The notes under the pieces: model-generated
Databases searched by the model: none
Told to the model about the DNA's origin: nothing
What the model saw: only the letters and a program-made list of their open reading frames with translations
In this document: piece by piece, positions 45,703 to 57,949 of the stretch
How positions within the stretch are numbered: the stretch's first letter is position 1
Layout of the letters: every line of letters starts with the position of its first letter
Program-made: the position numbers and the translations under genes
NCBI GenBank assembly: GCA_936432065.2
Contig: OW386288.2
Span: forward strand, 16,108,706-16,172,705
Direction of reading: 5' to 3'
Length of the DNA: 64,000 nucleotides
DNA from: Rutpela maculata
Lineage: Eukaryota > Arthropoda > Insecta > Coleoptera > Cerambycidae

Positions 45703-46065
45703 ACAATATTGAATCATTATATTTATTTTTTTTAAAGTTAAAAAACAGAGAAGTAGCATTGTTCTTTCGACTGTAGCTCTTAAACGAAGAATTTTCTGAG
45801 AAAATTTCAAGAATAATAAAATGTTCAAAATTAATTTTCTCAACTTTTCCATATCTTCATATATTTTCGAACAATGCTTCATTTACGAGTTATATTGCAA
45901 ATAAAGCGAAAAATGGCAGAAAATAGACGATTTTTGAATTTTAAAGTGTGTTGCCCCACCTGTCACGCGTGCGAATAGTTGGCATTTGTTTCTGGACATC
46001 TCAAAATACACTTAAAAAAAATGCGGGTAAACGACATTACGTACAAAAAAGTTATTCCGACTGGT

Positions 46066-49000
46066 CTGTTAGGGACTTGTTGTCCATTCGGATGTTTAAT
46101 ATGACTAAGATTTAGTTAAATAATGGAAAAGATGCCCTGTAAATTTTATTTAATTAATATAAGCTATTTTGAAAATAATGTCGCTTGAAATCGTCTGTTT
46201 CTCAGCCCACGTAATTTGAAATTTTACAGCTAAAAGAAATATCGTTGAGGTAAATTTTCGAGTGAAATGGAGTAACATATCATTCTTTTATTGTTCTTAA
46301 TTTTTCTTTTCCTATGAGTACCAACTATTTCAATTATTTTATACTTCATTTTTTTGTACGTACGTTATTGTGCCAAAATTAAAATGGCGTTGTTTCTGTT
46401 GGCCTAATTTTGATGCCTGGTAGAGCCCGATATAAATAAAGATTTACTTGTATTATTAATATTAATCAGTCAGGCAAACAAACGCGGTTAAATTATTTTG
46501 GCAGTTAAATTGATTGCGGTTGTACTAAAAAGAATCTTATTTTTCCTTGTAATCGAAAAAACCCGAAACGCTGCCGTACGTAGAACTAAAAACAACAAAA
46601 TTAATTACGTCTGGCGTATAAGAATGGCAGAAACAAAAAAAAAATTGTAGAATTTATGATGTGTAACAGAAGTCGAATTAACATATTTCATTAAAGAAGA
46701 CAATGGCATCAATTCATTGGAATCAATTGATAAAAAATCCAGTAATTGAACTTCCCATGTATAAACAATCGCCATGGTTGAATGCATCTAGAATTATATA
46801 CAGTTCACAGGCTGGAATGAAGCCAAATTAGAACTAAGTGTGCTGGATAGGCCGTAAAAAACAGTGTAAATAATTAGAAAATTTACCATAATTGACGTAG
46901 TGACTCTGAAATTTACATATGTACATTAGTTACAGTAACACAACCAGGTAGAAGTGGACATTGCATACATGTGCACCTGTTTTTTAAATGAACTTCTGTA
47001 CAAATGAGCAATGGGTGGGGCTAAAACGTTGGTACAATGATTGTCGTGGCAGCCAATCACGTTGGAAAGGTAATGCCAGGTTACAATGCATAATGTGCAT
47101 ATAATGTTAGCCTTATCAGATCTGAGACGCGAGCTATACCTTTCTCACTTCACTTTATTATACTCAAGATGGAAGCCGTCGATATGTGATTAATATATTT
47201 ATTGACTTTAAGTTTTAGTTTGGGCTTCGTACGATACAAAGGGTCGACCTGCTTTGTTGGGTATCATATTAAAAGGCTCGCGGCCGGGACAATAGGGATA
47301 TGTGGAGGTATTTGTCGTACGCGAAATGAGAGTCCTTGAAGATACTGAACCTTTTATTTTTGGTGATCTATAATAGTCCGCAGAATCTTATTTGCATGTA
47401 TGATCTATTGAAATTATTAATAAGCTCTTCTATATAACGTTTAAACGACCTCTAAAGAGAATAGCTTTTATGACTAGGACGTCGCTCTCCTATACAGGGT
47501 GTGTGAAAGCTCTGAAACTAAGTCAATAAAATTGCAAGGGATTTTTTTCTGTAAAAGCAATTCGAGGATTTAGGACTAATTTTTAAATACAGGGTTAGGT
47601 TATGTTTGTTATGTTAATATTACAATTATGTTTAGTATAAATAAAATTTAAGTCCTTTACATACTTCAATGTTTTTTCATTTCATTGAGCACTTATGCAA
47701 AAAAGTCTTCAAATTGAAAATAAGGCAAAAAATCCGCCATTTTAAGTATTTTCGGGACCTAGGGACTAGTCCCGAGACTTTGCAGTCCTGGTCCCGAGAT
47801 TCCGAACGACCCTTTGGTCCCGGGACTTGGAAGCCCTAACCGGAGCTAAACGCTAACTCCAAGATAAAGTGCTTATTTTGGTCCAGGTTAAAAATAACTT
47901 TAGATTAAAGTCAGAGTTAATTTAGCTCCAGCTTCAAAGTGGAGGTTATGCCTATTAGACCCAGGTTAACCTAAAAAAATTTAGGTTTCTTGTGAATAGG
48001 CAATGGACTAATCCCTTTAAAGGTTATGACAATGAGGACTTTTTCATCAGAATTATTCTAAGGAAGCCCACAGTAATATTTATTTTTGTACAGATCGAGG
48101 CATTAACAGACCTTTCAACCGTAGCTAAAAAGCAAATATTCAAATCTATTTTATTGTATATATCAATAAATCAATTGCTTTTAACATTAAGATATTATGC
48201 AACTGGTAATTTTTCATTAATTACTGTCAGCATATCTTAATTTTGCACCAATAAACTTCTTTGTCCCTTCAAGATACTGCATCAGTTTTTTTTAATTCTA
48301 GGACGTGTATATGTTTCTTCGCTATTTTTATAGCAACCGCTCTGCCGATGAAAAATTGGAGCCTCTGCATTGGTTGGGGTTTCACTCATTTTAAAAAAAT
48401 TTAAATATAACCAGATCGATCAGAAAACATTCTAGTTTTTATTATAATTATTGTTGATGCTCGTTGTCACTGTCTTGTGATTTTTCGAAATGTTTTCAAC
48501 CTAGTAACAGAAATTTAAAAAATTAATAAAAAAATTACATATTTTTCAACCAATCAAAAACAACCCAGAGTTGGCAACTCTGTAGGAAGCGTTACCAACC
48601 TTAGGTTATTCAAGGGTTTTCTAACCCATACCACAAAATCTAATGGATAAATGGATGCGGGTTTACCACACACTTTGACCAGAAATTTGAATTATCCCAG
48701 GGTTAGTAAACACGCAAATCTAACCTTGCATTGATAAATCGGCCCTTAGAGACATTAAGCTTTTAATCTGCACTTGTAAAGTTATTCTGCCATATTTAAA
48801 AATCCTATCCTATCAATTCTTTCCATTTTTTGTAATACTTCCAATTTTCTTTCCAGTAACTTTCTGTAAGTTATATATTATAAAGTTTTGGAAAAATTAA
48901 TACTTTAAAATTAAGAAAACCTCCTTTCTCTTCTTCTTCTTCTTCTTCCTCTTGTTCATAATCTCGTAACAGATGTTTTATGACAAATATACAGGGTGGA

Positions 49001-49164
49001 TACTCTTTAAAATTGGTGGAAAATAATATTTGGAGTTGTCACTATTACCGAGATGGAAACCTGATATACTTTTAATGAAAAATATACATATTATTTAAGA
49101 TAATATAACGCAGGACTATAATGTTTGACATGTAGTTAACACGATTCTCAAGAAAGAAACTTGC
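46066..49164. other. no gene seen; two solo TACAGGGTG ends and a GTCCCGGGAC cluster
   Basis: Mostly AT-rich. Mariner-like end words occur at about 47497 and 48991 without visible partners. A cluster of GGGACT/AGTCCC palindromes lies at 47755-47820, and CTT repeats at about 48928-48955. 47160-47420 is a patch of more balanced composition without repeats. ORFs here have no motifs. Confidence 0.4.
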
Positions 49165-49480
49165 GGTCACCCTTTTTTTCTTATGGGTTGTAGTATCGGA
49201 ACCCCGCTGTACTCAAGCTAAAGCCCATTATACACCGTAGTCTCGTTATTCCATAGTAGTCTCCCAAAAAGGCGAATGTACGGTCAATGGGAGCTGTGCT
49301 TATTTCTTCCGGAGTCATAAACGGTCACCCGAATATGAACGCCATCCAGTCACCAAGGCTGGGCATTCACACAGTATATGGTGAGGAGTTTCCTCATCCT
49401 CACTACACATCCTGCACTATGGATTGTTCCTCGCCCCTATATTGGTTAGGTGTATACATTATTCTCTATAAAGTCACAGA
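49165..49480 (-). pseudogene. R1/LOA-like LINE C-terminus and 3' UTR
   Basis: Read leftward: RMCSEDEETPHHILCECPAL, then VTGWRSYSGDRL, the Cys-His module that ends ORF2 of R1/I-like LINEs. The 3' UTR has CTCCCATTGACCGTA and AGACTACGGTGTATAAT-type words shared with 45529-45702. It abuts a Helentron-like element at 49510. Confidence 0.7.
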
Positions 49481-49509
49481 AATAATTTCATGGAGTGCCA
49501 CCGAATTGC

Positions 49510-50272
49510 ATACATTTACTTCCACGTCCAGTGGAAGTATAGTAACAAAAAAATTTTTAAAAATTTTTATTGCCCAAATAGGCTTAAAATGTCATGAAAC
49601 GTCGAGATTTTAAGTTTGAGCGAAAAAAAAATTTCTGTCTGTCGGTCTGTCTGTCTGTCGGTCTGTCTGTCTGTCTGTCTCTCTGTCGGTCTGTCTGTCT
49701 GTAACTTTTTTTTGTGCGCACGTTTACTCTGGAACCGTTTGAGATATTGACTTGAAATTTGGTACACACATGTACTTTAACGAGATCTAGAACTAGATTA
49801 TATTTTCATCTTGTTCCGTCGAAGGGTTGGGGGGTAAATTGGTGTAAATTTGGGGTAAATGGGTAAATCAAGCAGGTAAGAGTCCATGAAATTGGTATTT
49901 AGTATATACAAGAGAAGCTGAGGTCTCAAAAAAATTTTTGGCATTAGCCACCCCCATTACCACCCCCACCTCCTTATTAAAGGAGATGAAAAAAAATGTG
50001 ATTTAGTGCATGTACAGGAACCAGAAACCTCAAAATATTTTTTTACTTCATCCACCCCCCACTACCACCCCCCTATCACCACCCCCATCCCACTACCGAT
50101 GTGGGGTATCGTTTTATGGGTTTTTGGGGTAGAGGATTTCAAATATTATATTATTAAAGTTCCATAAACAATTATTTTCACATACAAAGTTTTTTCGTTG
50201 TGAGTGACTTGGATAGAGAATCTGGATGTGGAAGTAGTGATCCCTTGGGCAGCGGTTTTTACTGATTATGTA
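49510..50272 (+). mobile_element. Helentron/DINE-like element, full-length reference copy
   Basis: It begins TTTACTTCCACGTCCAG with a GTGGAAGT arm, then a TATAGTAAC word, a GTCY-type microsatellite (49635-49705), TTTACTCTGGAACCGTTT, TTGAAATTTGGTACACA, C-rich blocks, GTATCGTTTTATGGGTTTTT, and the 3' end GATGTGGAAGTAGTGATCCC, then GGGCAGCGGTTTT. It has no coding potential. Hairpin at one end, a central GTCY microsatellite and no clear target duplication fit DINE/HINE-type non-autonomous Helitrons. Confidence 0.75.
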
Positions 50273-50649
50273 ATAGATATACCCAAAAAAGCATTAAAAG
50301 TGTTTAACTTCGATGTTGTTAAAACAAAAAAAGTGATACTAATCAGTAAAACTTAGTCGAGAGAACACACAATTATCAAATTGTGCACAAAATACTGACG
50401 TGCTTCAACTCTCCACATTCCGCTTGCATTGATAAAATTTTTTATAGCCATAAAAGCGAGATGATGAAGCCTTAAAGTGGGTTAGTGTTATTCTTTTTGT
50501 AATTTATCAGGAAGCTGTAAGAATTACATTGATTTATTTATGAAAAAAAATAATGGACGAAAATTTCCATTCAGTGAACAGATTAATGTTTCATATTACC
50601 CTATTACATTCATACCATTTATAAGCCAAACTTTTTCTGGACATAACAT
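50273..50649. other. no gene seen
   Basis: AT-rich sequence between the full-length Helentron-like copy and a LINE fragment. Confidence 0.4.
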
Positions 50650-51115
50650 TTTTCTCTAAGCTGAACCTTCAATAGCGCGAATAGCTGCTTTTTGCAAAAC
50701 AAATAAGGTCTTGGAGTTGCCCCATTGGGTAATACCGTAGATTAGGTGATTCTGTATTATTAAATAACCAATACGTTGAGCATCAGAAGGTAAAGATCGT
50801 TTTAACTGACACATGCAGAAAATTTGAGATGAAATTTTCGAAAAGAGGTAGTCCAGTTGAGATGACTAATTTAAGCTACTGTTAAGTATAATTCCAAGCA
50901 ATTTGCGCCCATTTATCTGAGCTGGAAAGCATATTTTGAGTCTTTGATTCATTTAGTTTTAGCTTGATGGAATAAAACCAGCTTTTTGTAGAAGTAAGAC
51001 TATCTCTATTTAAGTCTTAGTGACGTAGTGGTTGGAAATCCAATACTGAAGAGGATATAGAGGATTATCTGCAAAATAAGAGGCAAGTGTCCCAAAGTTG
51101 AAGTTTCCACTTGTT
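50650..51115 (-). pseudogene. LINE reverse transcriptase C-terminal fragment
   Basis: Read leftward with several breaks: KICFPAQINGRKLLGIIL, SSQLDYLFSKISSQIFCMC, QLKRSLPSDAQRIGYLIIQ, LIYGITQWGNSKTLFVLQKA and AIRAIEG. This is the standard order after the RT palm in jockey-superfamily LINEs. Confidence 0.7.
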
Positions 51116-51388
51116 ACGTTCATAAATAATATGTGAAATAAATGCTAAAAATGGAGCAAAGAAAAAACTTTAACGTTGGAAGCGAAAGTCTGCACCAAAG
51201 GTCTCAAAAATATTAGGAAAAGAGCGAACAATTAAAAAACCAATCTAATAAAATGTCCTCAGAATACTTGTCTAAAAAATGCCATAGTTTTGTTTTACCA
51301 ATGTTTATAATAACTAATTTTATCGTATGTAATATCACTGGTGCTTAAAATTTTGTCGAAATTTTGTTCGAAAGCGTTGTTTTCTGGT

Positions 51389-51496
51389 AATATAAAGAGT
51401 GCAAATTGGCAGTTTATTTTCTGATTAAATCCCGACCGTTTTAGCGGGAGGGAATTAATCTTTGATAATAAACTGCCAATTTGCACGAGTTATATT
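51389..51496. repeat. hairpin element with 30-bp arms
   Basis: AATATAAAGAGTGCAAATTG with GCAGTTTATT is mirrored by AATAAACTGCCAATTTGCAC and GAGTTATATT. The loop contains CCGACCGTTTTAGCGGGAGG. Confidence 0.8.
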
Positions 51497-53424
51497 AACC
51501 TTTGGCAACTTAGCTTGAGAAAAAATTTATAGATAAAATTTAAAAGCACGAGTGGTATTTGGGGAGAATATTTCACGAATAAATAATTCATTAAGTATAT
51601 CTTCAATATTATGTTTTGTAATTAATTGCCTTCAGACCTTTTCTTGTCACTTTTTAGAATTTACTGATCATTATCTTCAATTTCATCATTTACGTCACGT
51701 AAAAATACATTTCCAAAACGACTCATCTAATAAAAAACAAAGTAGGTATAAGTGAAGTAGTGGAAATGACAATCAAGACAAGTTAAATCATAGGTATTGT
51801 AACTTATAGACTGATATTCCCAACAAAGAGTCCTCTAGCACGCTTCGAAAAATCACACTACGAGTAAAGCCAGACAATATTGCATTTTACCAATCTCTCG
51901 CTTTTACGTTCTAAGGTTGCGGACATGAAATGGTACCACCATCTAGTAACGCTAGCTTAACTTATCTAATAAACATTGAATTTTTCAAGAATTATTATAT
52001 TAAAGTGTTTATTAATATATATTTATGTACCTATTTAATCCTCATTTTCAATTTAAGAAGTTTAATAATTGAGTTAAGGTTTGCTTGTTTAAGTAGAGTG
52101 AACTTTAAGTACAACATTACATTATAACATATAGTGCTACTTACTTAGTCCAGCATTATTATTTTCCAAATAAGGTGTTAACCTGTTTTGTACTGAATTA
52201 CCATACGTAAGTACATTTGTGTATTTAACATGAAATAATTGATTTGTTTGCTTCGTAGGCGTTAGGTATTAGAAGCCATTGAAAGCTGTGTATAACTTGT
52301 CGCTTTGAAATTGGGAGTTGTCAACTTATGTGATGTTTTTAGGTTATTTTTCTATGCTACGGATATAATGCAATACTACAATTTACGTTAACAATTAGTA
52401 ATAAACTAGTGAAGATATTTATAGATAATATTTAAAAGCTCGAGTTGCCCTATTTGAAAACATTTCACGAATATAATAGTTTTCGATATAGAATTAGAAA
52501 AACGCTTTAAGTGATCACTAAATATCCGAAATGTCTTCAGTCTCCAGATGATGAAAAATTATTTTCAATAAACCTAAATCTTAAAAATATATGCATAAAC
52601 AATTATAATATTAAATGCAGAGTACATCGTTTAATCCGTTAAATATTGCAAACAATTATTATAAATATTCCATTGCTTATTACATTGTAATACCCTGCTG
52701 TATATATGGCGATCCGGAATCCGGTCTTCCTAATCAAATTTTTACGGTAAGAGGAGATCCTTTGTGTGTATCAAATTACTCAAAATAACTAAAAAAGAAA
52801 CATATACACTTCTACACAATTTGATTTCATTAAATCTGACCAAAAAACTTATTGGTTTTCATTTTAAAAATCCCATTTTAATTTGTGTAGAAATATTCGA
52901 AATAATATTAATCATGGAAAGGCAACGGTCGAGATGACAGACGCACAAAAGAAGTTAATAACGTGCGGCAGCTTTGCTTCAGTGGTTTTCTAAAGCCGCA
53001 ACTAGGCGCCACCTGTGGGTGGTCCCTACGTACAATGCTAATAATATTTGTTTAGCCCTTTCTTCAATTATACATATTTACTACTGTATTTTTAATCTTT
53101 CTAGGGATGCATATGTTTCCTTTGTTTGCCTAATAGACTTTTTCACTGTAGGCATCAGCACTCTATAGAATAGAATATAGAATACAATATTTATTTATTT
53201 ATATAGGTTAACAAAAGAAAATACAATGATTAATTTTAATATCTATAAGTATAAATAAATAAATGAGTGATTGCTTAGACTCGTTAGAGTCTGTGAGCAA
53301 TGGGTAGTTTGATAAGAGTGTGCGTACATATGCGAAATACCTAACTAAAGATTTTATTTATTTTGCGAAGGGTCCTAAGAACCTGAATGCAAATACGCGA
53401 GGAAATATAGCAGTCAACCTTCAA
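51497..53424. other. no gene seen; one diverged direct repeat pair
   Basis: TTTAAAAGCACGAGT...TTTCACGAATA at about 51538-51580 recurs as TTTAAAAGCTCGAGT...TTTCACGAATA at about 52429-52475. AATAGAATA/TTATTTATTT words at 53165-53205 may be a LINE tail. A GC-richer patch lies at 52910-53030. Confidence 0.4.
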
Positions 53425-54510
53425 TTTTTTTTTTGCAGTAAGTCGGATTGAGATGGGGTTTTTTGCATTTGCTTCGTTAACTCGTCTAGAAACTTTGTGC
53501 CATATTTTGGTCTTGTACTTTTTTGAAATTGCATTGCTGCATCGAAAAGTGCATTCTTATGAGTGCATCTTTTCAAGTGATGAAGAAAAAATTCATATCT
53601 TCCAGAAAAAACTCCCGAATAATACGAATTTCAGTACCCGGGGGTTTTTTGAGTCGCTGGATCTGAGTGTGATGTCCAAATGAGCCCCCTGTGCACCTGG
53701 AGGTCAGGACGGCACCAGGAACGTCATCACCTGGAGTTCCCTGTAAACTCATGGAAAATCGACCGAAACTCGTTACCCGGGGGTTTTTCGGGTCGCTCGT
53801 CCCGAATCTGACATCGGCAACCTCCTCCGGAGGACTTGGTGCGCACGACCTGGCTAATAACGTCATCTCCTGGAGTTTTACTGAAATTACTTATCAAATC
53901 GATCGAAACTCGTTACCCGGGGGTTTTTCGGATCGCTCGTCCCGAATCTGACATCGTCAACCTCTTATCTTATACAAAATGGGCATGTCCTCTCTTTTTC
54001 AATGAACTTACTTTATCACCAGAGTTGGAATAGTTGATTCAATTGAAACTATTCGAGGGGTAAATGAAAGGTGTGGGTACAAATATATGCAGGCACAATT
54101 TCAAAAATATCTGAACTTTATATTTCTTTTTACAAATACATTAAGTTATCAAAAAAAATCTTTTCTTAATTTTACAGTTTATTCTAAATATCGTCCGCCT
54201 CATCAACTGATACGTTAGTACTTTCTTCATCGAGAGTGCACCTCCAGGTGCACATTTAGATATCACATTCAGGTCCAGTGACTCAAAAAACCACCGGGTA
54301 CTGAAATTCGTATGATTCGGGACTTTCTTCTGGAAGATATGAATTTTTTCTTCGTCACTTGAAAAGATGCACTTATAAGAATGCACTTTTCGATGCAGCA
54401 ATGCAATTTCAAAAAAGTACATGACCAAAATATGGCACAAAGTTTCTAGACGAGTTAACGAAGCGAATGCAAAAAACCCCATCTCAATCCGACTTACTGC
54501 AAAAAAAATT
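53425..54510. mobile_element. fold-back element with internal ACCCGGGGG repeats
   Basis: The outer arms 53425-53690 and 54215-54510 are inverse copies (AAGTCGGATTGAGATGGGGT, CGTTAACTCGTCTAGAAAC). On the left side a 145-bp unit with CTCGTTACCCGGGGGTTTTT and TCCCGAATCTGACATCG occurs in full at about 53760 and 53905, and in diverged form at 53625. Open frames on both strands (for example 53691-53951) translate the repeat. Confidence 0.85.
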
Positions 54511-54786
54511 GAAGGTTAGGGCTATTTTTGTGTTATGTTTCCTCGACTAAAAGGCAAATAGGCCAGTGTTACGTATTATAAATATATGCTTTGATGGATT
54601 TTATATAACTTGCATTTACATTTGTTTATAAAAGAATCTGATGTGGGTGAATTTTAGATATTAATATTAAGGTGTAAAATATTAAGAGTTAACTTAAAAA
54701 ACGACAATTTACAAATAAAAAAAGTCATAGAAATTTGAGAAATTAGAAAACTTAAAGACTTAAAGAAAACTTAAAGACTTCCAGTA
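54511..54786. other. no gene seen
   Basis: AT-rich, probably including the 3' tail of the LINE to its right. Confidence 0.4.
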
Positions 54787-56830
54787 TTAATAAATGTATC
54801 TATTTTTGCGTAATTTATGTTCAGCATCCATTTTTTTTACTTTTCTTTCATATTTTGATACAGATCTAATTTCTTTAATATTTGGGAGCTTATTGTATAA
54901 TCTATGACCTAAGCAGACAAAACATTTTGTTCCTATAGTTTTTTGTGCAACGACTACCTTTATTTGTTTATTGTCTTTACCTCTTGTGTAGTAGATATGA
55001 CCAACGAGTGTTGTTTCTGAGTACATTTTGTATTGCTACATTAATAAACGTTGAGAGTATAGCTTACTCACATTTAACAATTCTGACTCTGTATAACAAT
55101 TCAGTAGGATAAAGGTTGGGTTTTCCATATAAAATCTTTAAATATATTTTTTGGATTAATATTAACGGTGTAATGTTAGTTTTGTTTGCACCTTCCCATG
55201 CTATAATACCATATTTTAAAATCAATTCAATTATTCCGTAATATATGATTTTAATGAGTTTTTTGCTCAATATATCTTTTAATATTTTAAATCTGTAAAT
55301 TAAAGATCTTAGCTTTTTACGGTGTTGGTGATTCCATCTTAAATGATGGTCTAAAGTTGTTCCCAGATAGTTAATTTTTTCATAGCTAGTTACGACCAAA
55401 TTAGTGTTAACAGTATTTATTTCATTAAATAAAAGTAAATTGCTTCTTGCAAAATGGCAAATATTTTGTTTTTGAGATACTAAGGGTCAAAACCGCTGCC
55501 CAAGGAATCACTACTTCCACATCCAGATTCTCTATCCAAGTCACTCACAACGAAAAAAACTTTGTATGTGAAAATAACTGTTTATGGAACTTTAATAATA
55601 TAATATTTGAAATCCTCTACCCCAAAAACCCATAAAACGATACCCCACATCGGTAGTGGGGGGAGGTGGTGATAGGGGGGGGGAGTGGTAGTGGTGGTGG
55701 ATGAAGTAAAAAAATATTTTGAGGTTTCTGGTTCCTGTACATAGGTACACTAAATCACAATTTTTTTTCATCCCCTTTAATAAGGGGGTGGGGGTGGTAA
55801 TGGGGGTGGCTTAATGCCAAACATTTTTTGAGACCTTAGCTTCTCTTGTATATACTAAATACCAATTTTATGGACTATTACCTGCTTGATTGACCTATTT
55901 ACCCCAAATTTACCCCAATTTACCCCCCAACCCTTCGACGGAACAAGATGAAAATATAATCTAGTTCTAGATCTCGTCAAAGTACATATGTGTACCAAAT
56001 TTCAAGTCAATATCTTAAACGGTTCCAGAGTAAACGTGCGCACAAAAAACGTTACAGACAGACCGACAGACTTAAAATCTCGACGTTTCATTACATTTTA
56101 AGCCTATTTGGACAATAAAAATTTTTAAAAATTTTTTTGTCGTTACTATACTTCCACTGGACGTGGAAGTAAAATATTCTCATCAAACTAATCCTTAATC
56201 ATCTTTAAGTCCAATTCTGAAATTCTTTTCTCTTCCTCCCATGAATTTCCTTTAAAAAATATGGCGGTGTCATTTGCAATTGCTACTAGATCTACTCTTA
56301 TATCTACGCTAAATATGCCATTTAGATACATATAATAATAAATAAAATTGGGGCAAGAACCGTACCCTGTGAAAGACCACACGGTTTTTGCTTTGCTTGC
56401 TTGGTTTCCTATTTTTACAACTTGTGTCCTTTTATCTAGACTTTTCAATAAATCGTGGCAAAGACCTCTTTCACCAAATTTTCTAGATTTTTAATATTTT
56501 ATTATGACTAATTGTGTCAAAGGCCTTTTCCAGATCTATAAAAACATATAGGGATAGTGTACTATTATCCAAACCTTCATAATTTTTTTAGTTAGGTACT
56601 TGTTGGATCACTCTCGGAACCCAAACTGTTTTTTTGACAATAAATTATTGTTGAGGTATTGCAATAATCTTTTTTTAACGCTTTTTCGAAAATTTTTGCA
56701 ATATTAGAAGTCAAAGATATAGATCGGCAATTTTCCATCAAATTTTTATCCCCCTTTTTATATAAAGGTTTAGTTATAGTAACTTTGAAATTGGATGGAT
56801 ATATAAAAGAATTATACATATTTTGAGGAA
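54787..56830 (-). pseudogene. jockey-like LINE split by a Helentron-like element
   Basis: Read leftward: FKVTITKPLYKKGDKN and SLTSNIAKIFEKALKK (56819-56592), ANDTAIFFKGNSWEEE in place of ADD-T (56290), then a frame in which IKD, a stop and FDENI lead to the insertion. Beyond it the frame resumes LTLSISKTKYLPF, INYLGTTLDHHLRWNHQHRK and LILKYGIIAWEGANKTN. The C-terminal part (55026-54787) has CLGHRLYNKLPNIKEIRS. The catalytic ADD has become AND. Same family as 30430-31900. Confidence 0.8.
55484..56172 (-). mobile_element. Helentron/DINE-like element inserted in the LINE
   Basis: Full-length family member, inverted: from the left AAACCGCTGCCCAAGGAATC, ACCCATAAAACGATACCCC, TACCAAATTTCAAGTCA, ACAGACAGACCGACAGAC, and the end hairpin ACTTCCACTGGACGTG. 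Host LINE sequence on either side meets at a run of T, so removing the element restores the frame without any longer duplication. Confidence 0.82.
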
Positions 56831-57209
56831 TTTCGAATATGAATAATTTATATTGGCTGCAATTATTTTATTTATATTATATTGGGGGTAATTATTGCAC
56901 ACTCTGCGGGTGTGTGCTGTAATTTCGCTCAGCGCGTTAGGGTTCAGTTTCGGTCATTTTTAATTGGTTAATTCAGCAAGGAATCGATTTTAATCGACAG
57001 TTCGATTTAAATTACAGCTTTTTGAAATCCCATGAGGTATTTTAACTATCTGAAAATATCCACTACTGATGGTCAATCGCAATATAAACTTCCAAGTCAT
57101 TTCTTGGGCAGGGTGAAAATTACAGATCTGCAAGAGATAGACATTGCAACTATATTTACTTTATTGAGAACCTAATTCTTTTTCAAAATTTTATTGAATA
57201 AAATAAGTA
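56831..57209. other. no gene seen
   Basis: AT-rich with one GC-richer stretch at 56890-56945. Nothing recognisable. Confidence 0.4.
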
Positions 57210-57949
57210 CACGGTGGATCAAATCAGATGGGATTCGTGGTTTTCTCTAAAACTATGACAAATAGACAAAAACCGATATAGGTGTCCTAAGGTCGATTTT
57301 CGATAAACAAACAATGGCGAAAACCGCGATCGTCTATCTTTTTCGACCACCGAGCTACAGAGCGTTTTTGGAAAATTGGCATTTTTGAACGACCAAGTGT
57401 CAAATCGAAAATCGAGTAACGCGTTCTTTGGGCACTTTTTCTAGTAAAATCCGTTGCTGATAAGAAGAAAATTATGCATGCCTCACTTTTCGAGATATAG
57501 ACATAACTTTTGTTTTTTTAAATGGAACACCCTGTAAATTATTTCACTATTCGATCACAACTTAAACTAGCTATCCAACGGTATATCATATGTCATATTT
57601 ATCTCTAGAAAAAGCGGTTAACTTTCGAAGAATTTAATATATTTGTGACGAGGCCATGGAAAACTATTAACAACAACATTTTTTATAATATAAAATAATT
57701 TTGCGAAAAATAGAAAAAACTAAACTATAATAAGCATTGTTAAAAATGGTCAATTTAGTAATGGTGAAAAATATGATATGATTAAGTGTTTTATATAACG
57801 CGGGGAAGATTCAAATTTAGCGTCCCAGCTTTATTTTAATAGGTAAGTTACAGACAGACAGCTTTGTGCTAAGGTGCCGCCTAAACAATTTTAGATATCC
57901 AAAAACGAGTCAGCCAGACAAAAATATTCAAAAGTCTACAACAAAACTT

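Larger units (their letters stand above)
41400..46065. mobile_element. large TIR pair (arms about 340 bp) enclosing a mariner and a LINE fragment
   Basis: 41420-41750 (with ATGTCGTTTACCCGCATTTT, GATGTCCAGAAACA and AATTCTTCGTTTAAGAGCTA) recurs inverted at 45715-46045. The right arm contains a 174-bp LINE 3' end. No transposase belonging to the outer arms was seen, so it may be a non-autonomous element or an inverted duplication. The open frame at 45454-45882 is a translation of the arm. Confidence 0.6.

Noticed and set aside
45454..45882. 142-codon minus-strand open frame
   Set aside because: It runs across an inverted-repeat arm and antisense through a LINE stub; a chance frame.
49567..49769. 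Minus-strand frame rich in TDRQTDRQ
   Set aside because: It translates the GTCY microsatellite of the Helentron-like element.
53573..53866. 97-codon minus-strand frame and overlapping plus-strand frames
   Set aside because: All translate the GC-rich 145-bp modules in different frames.
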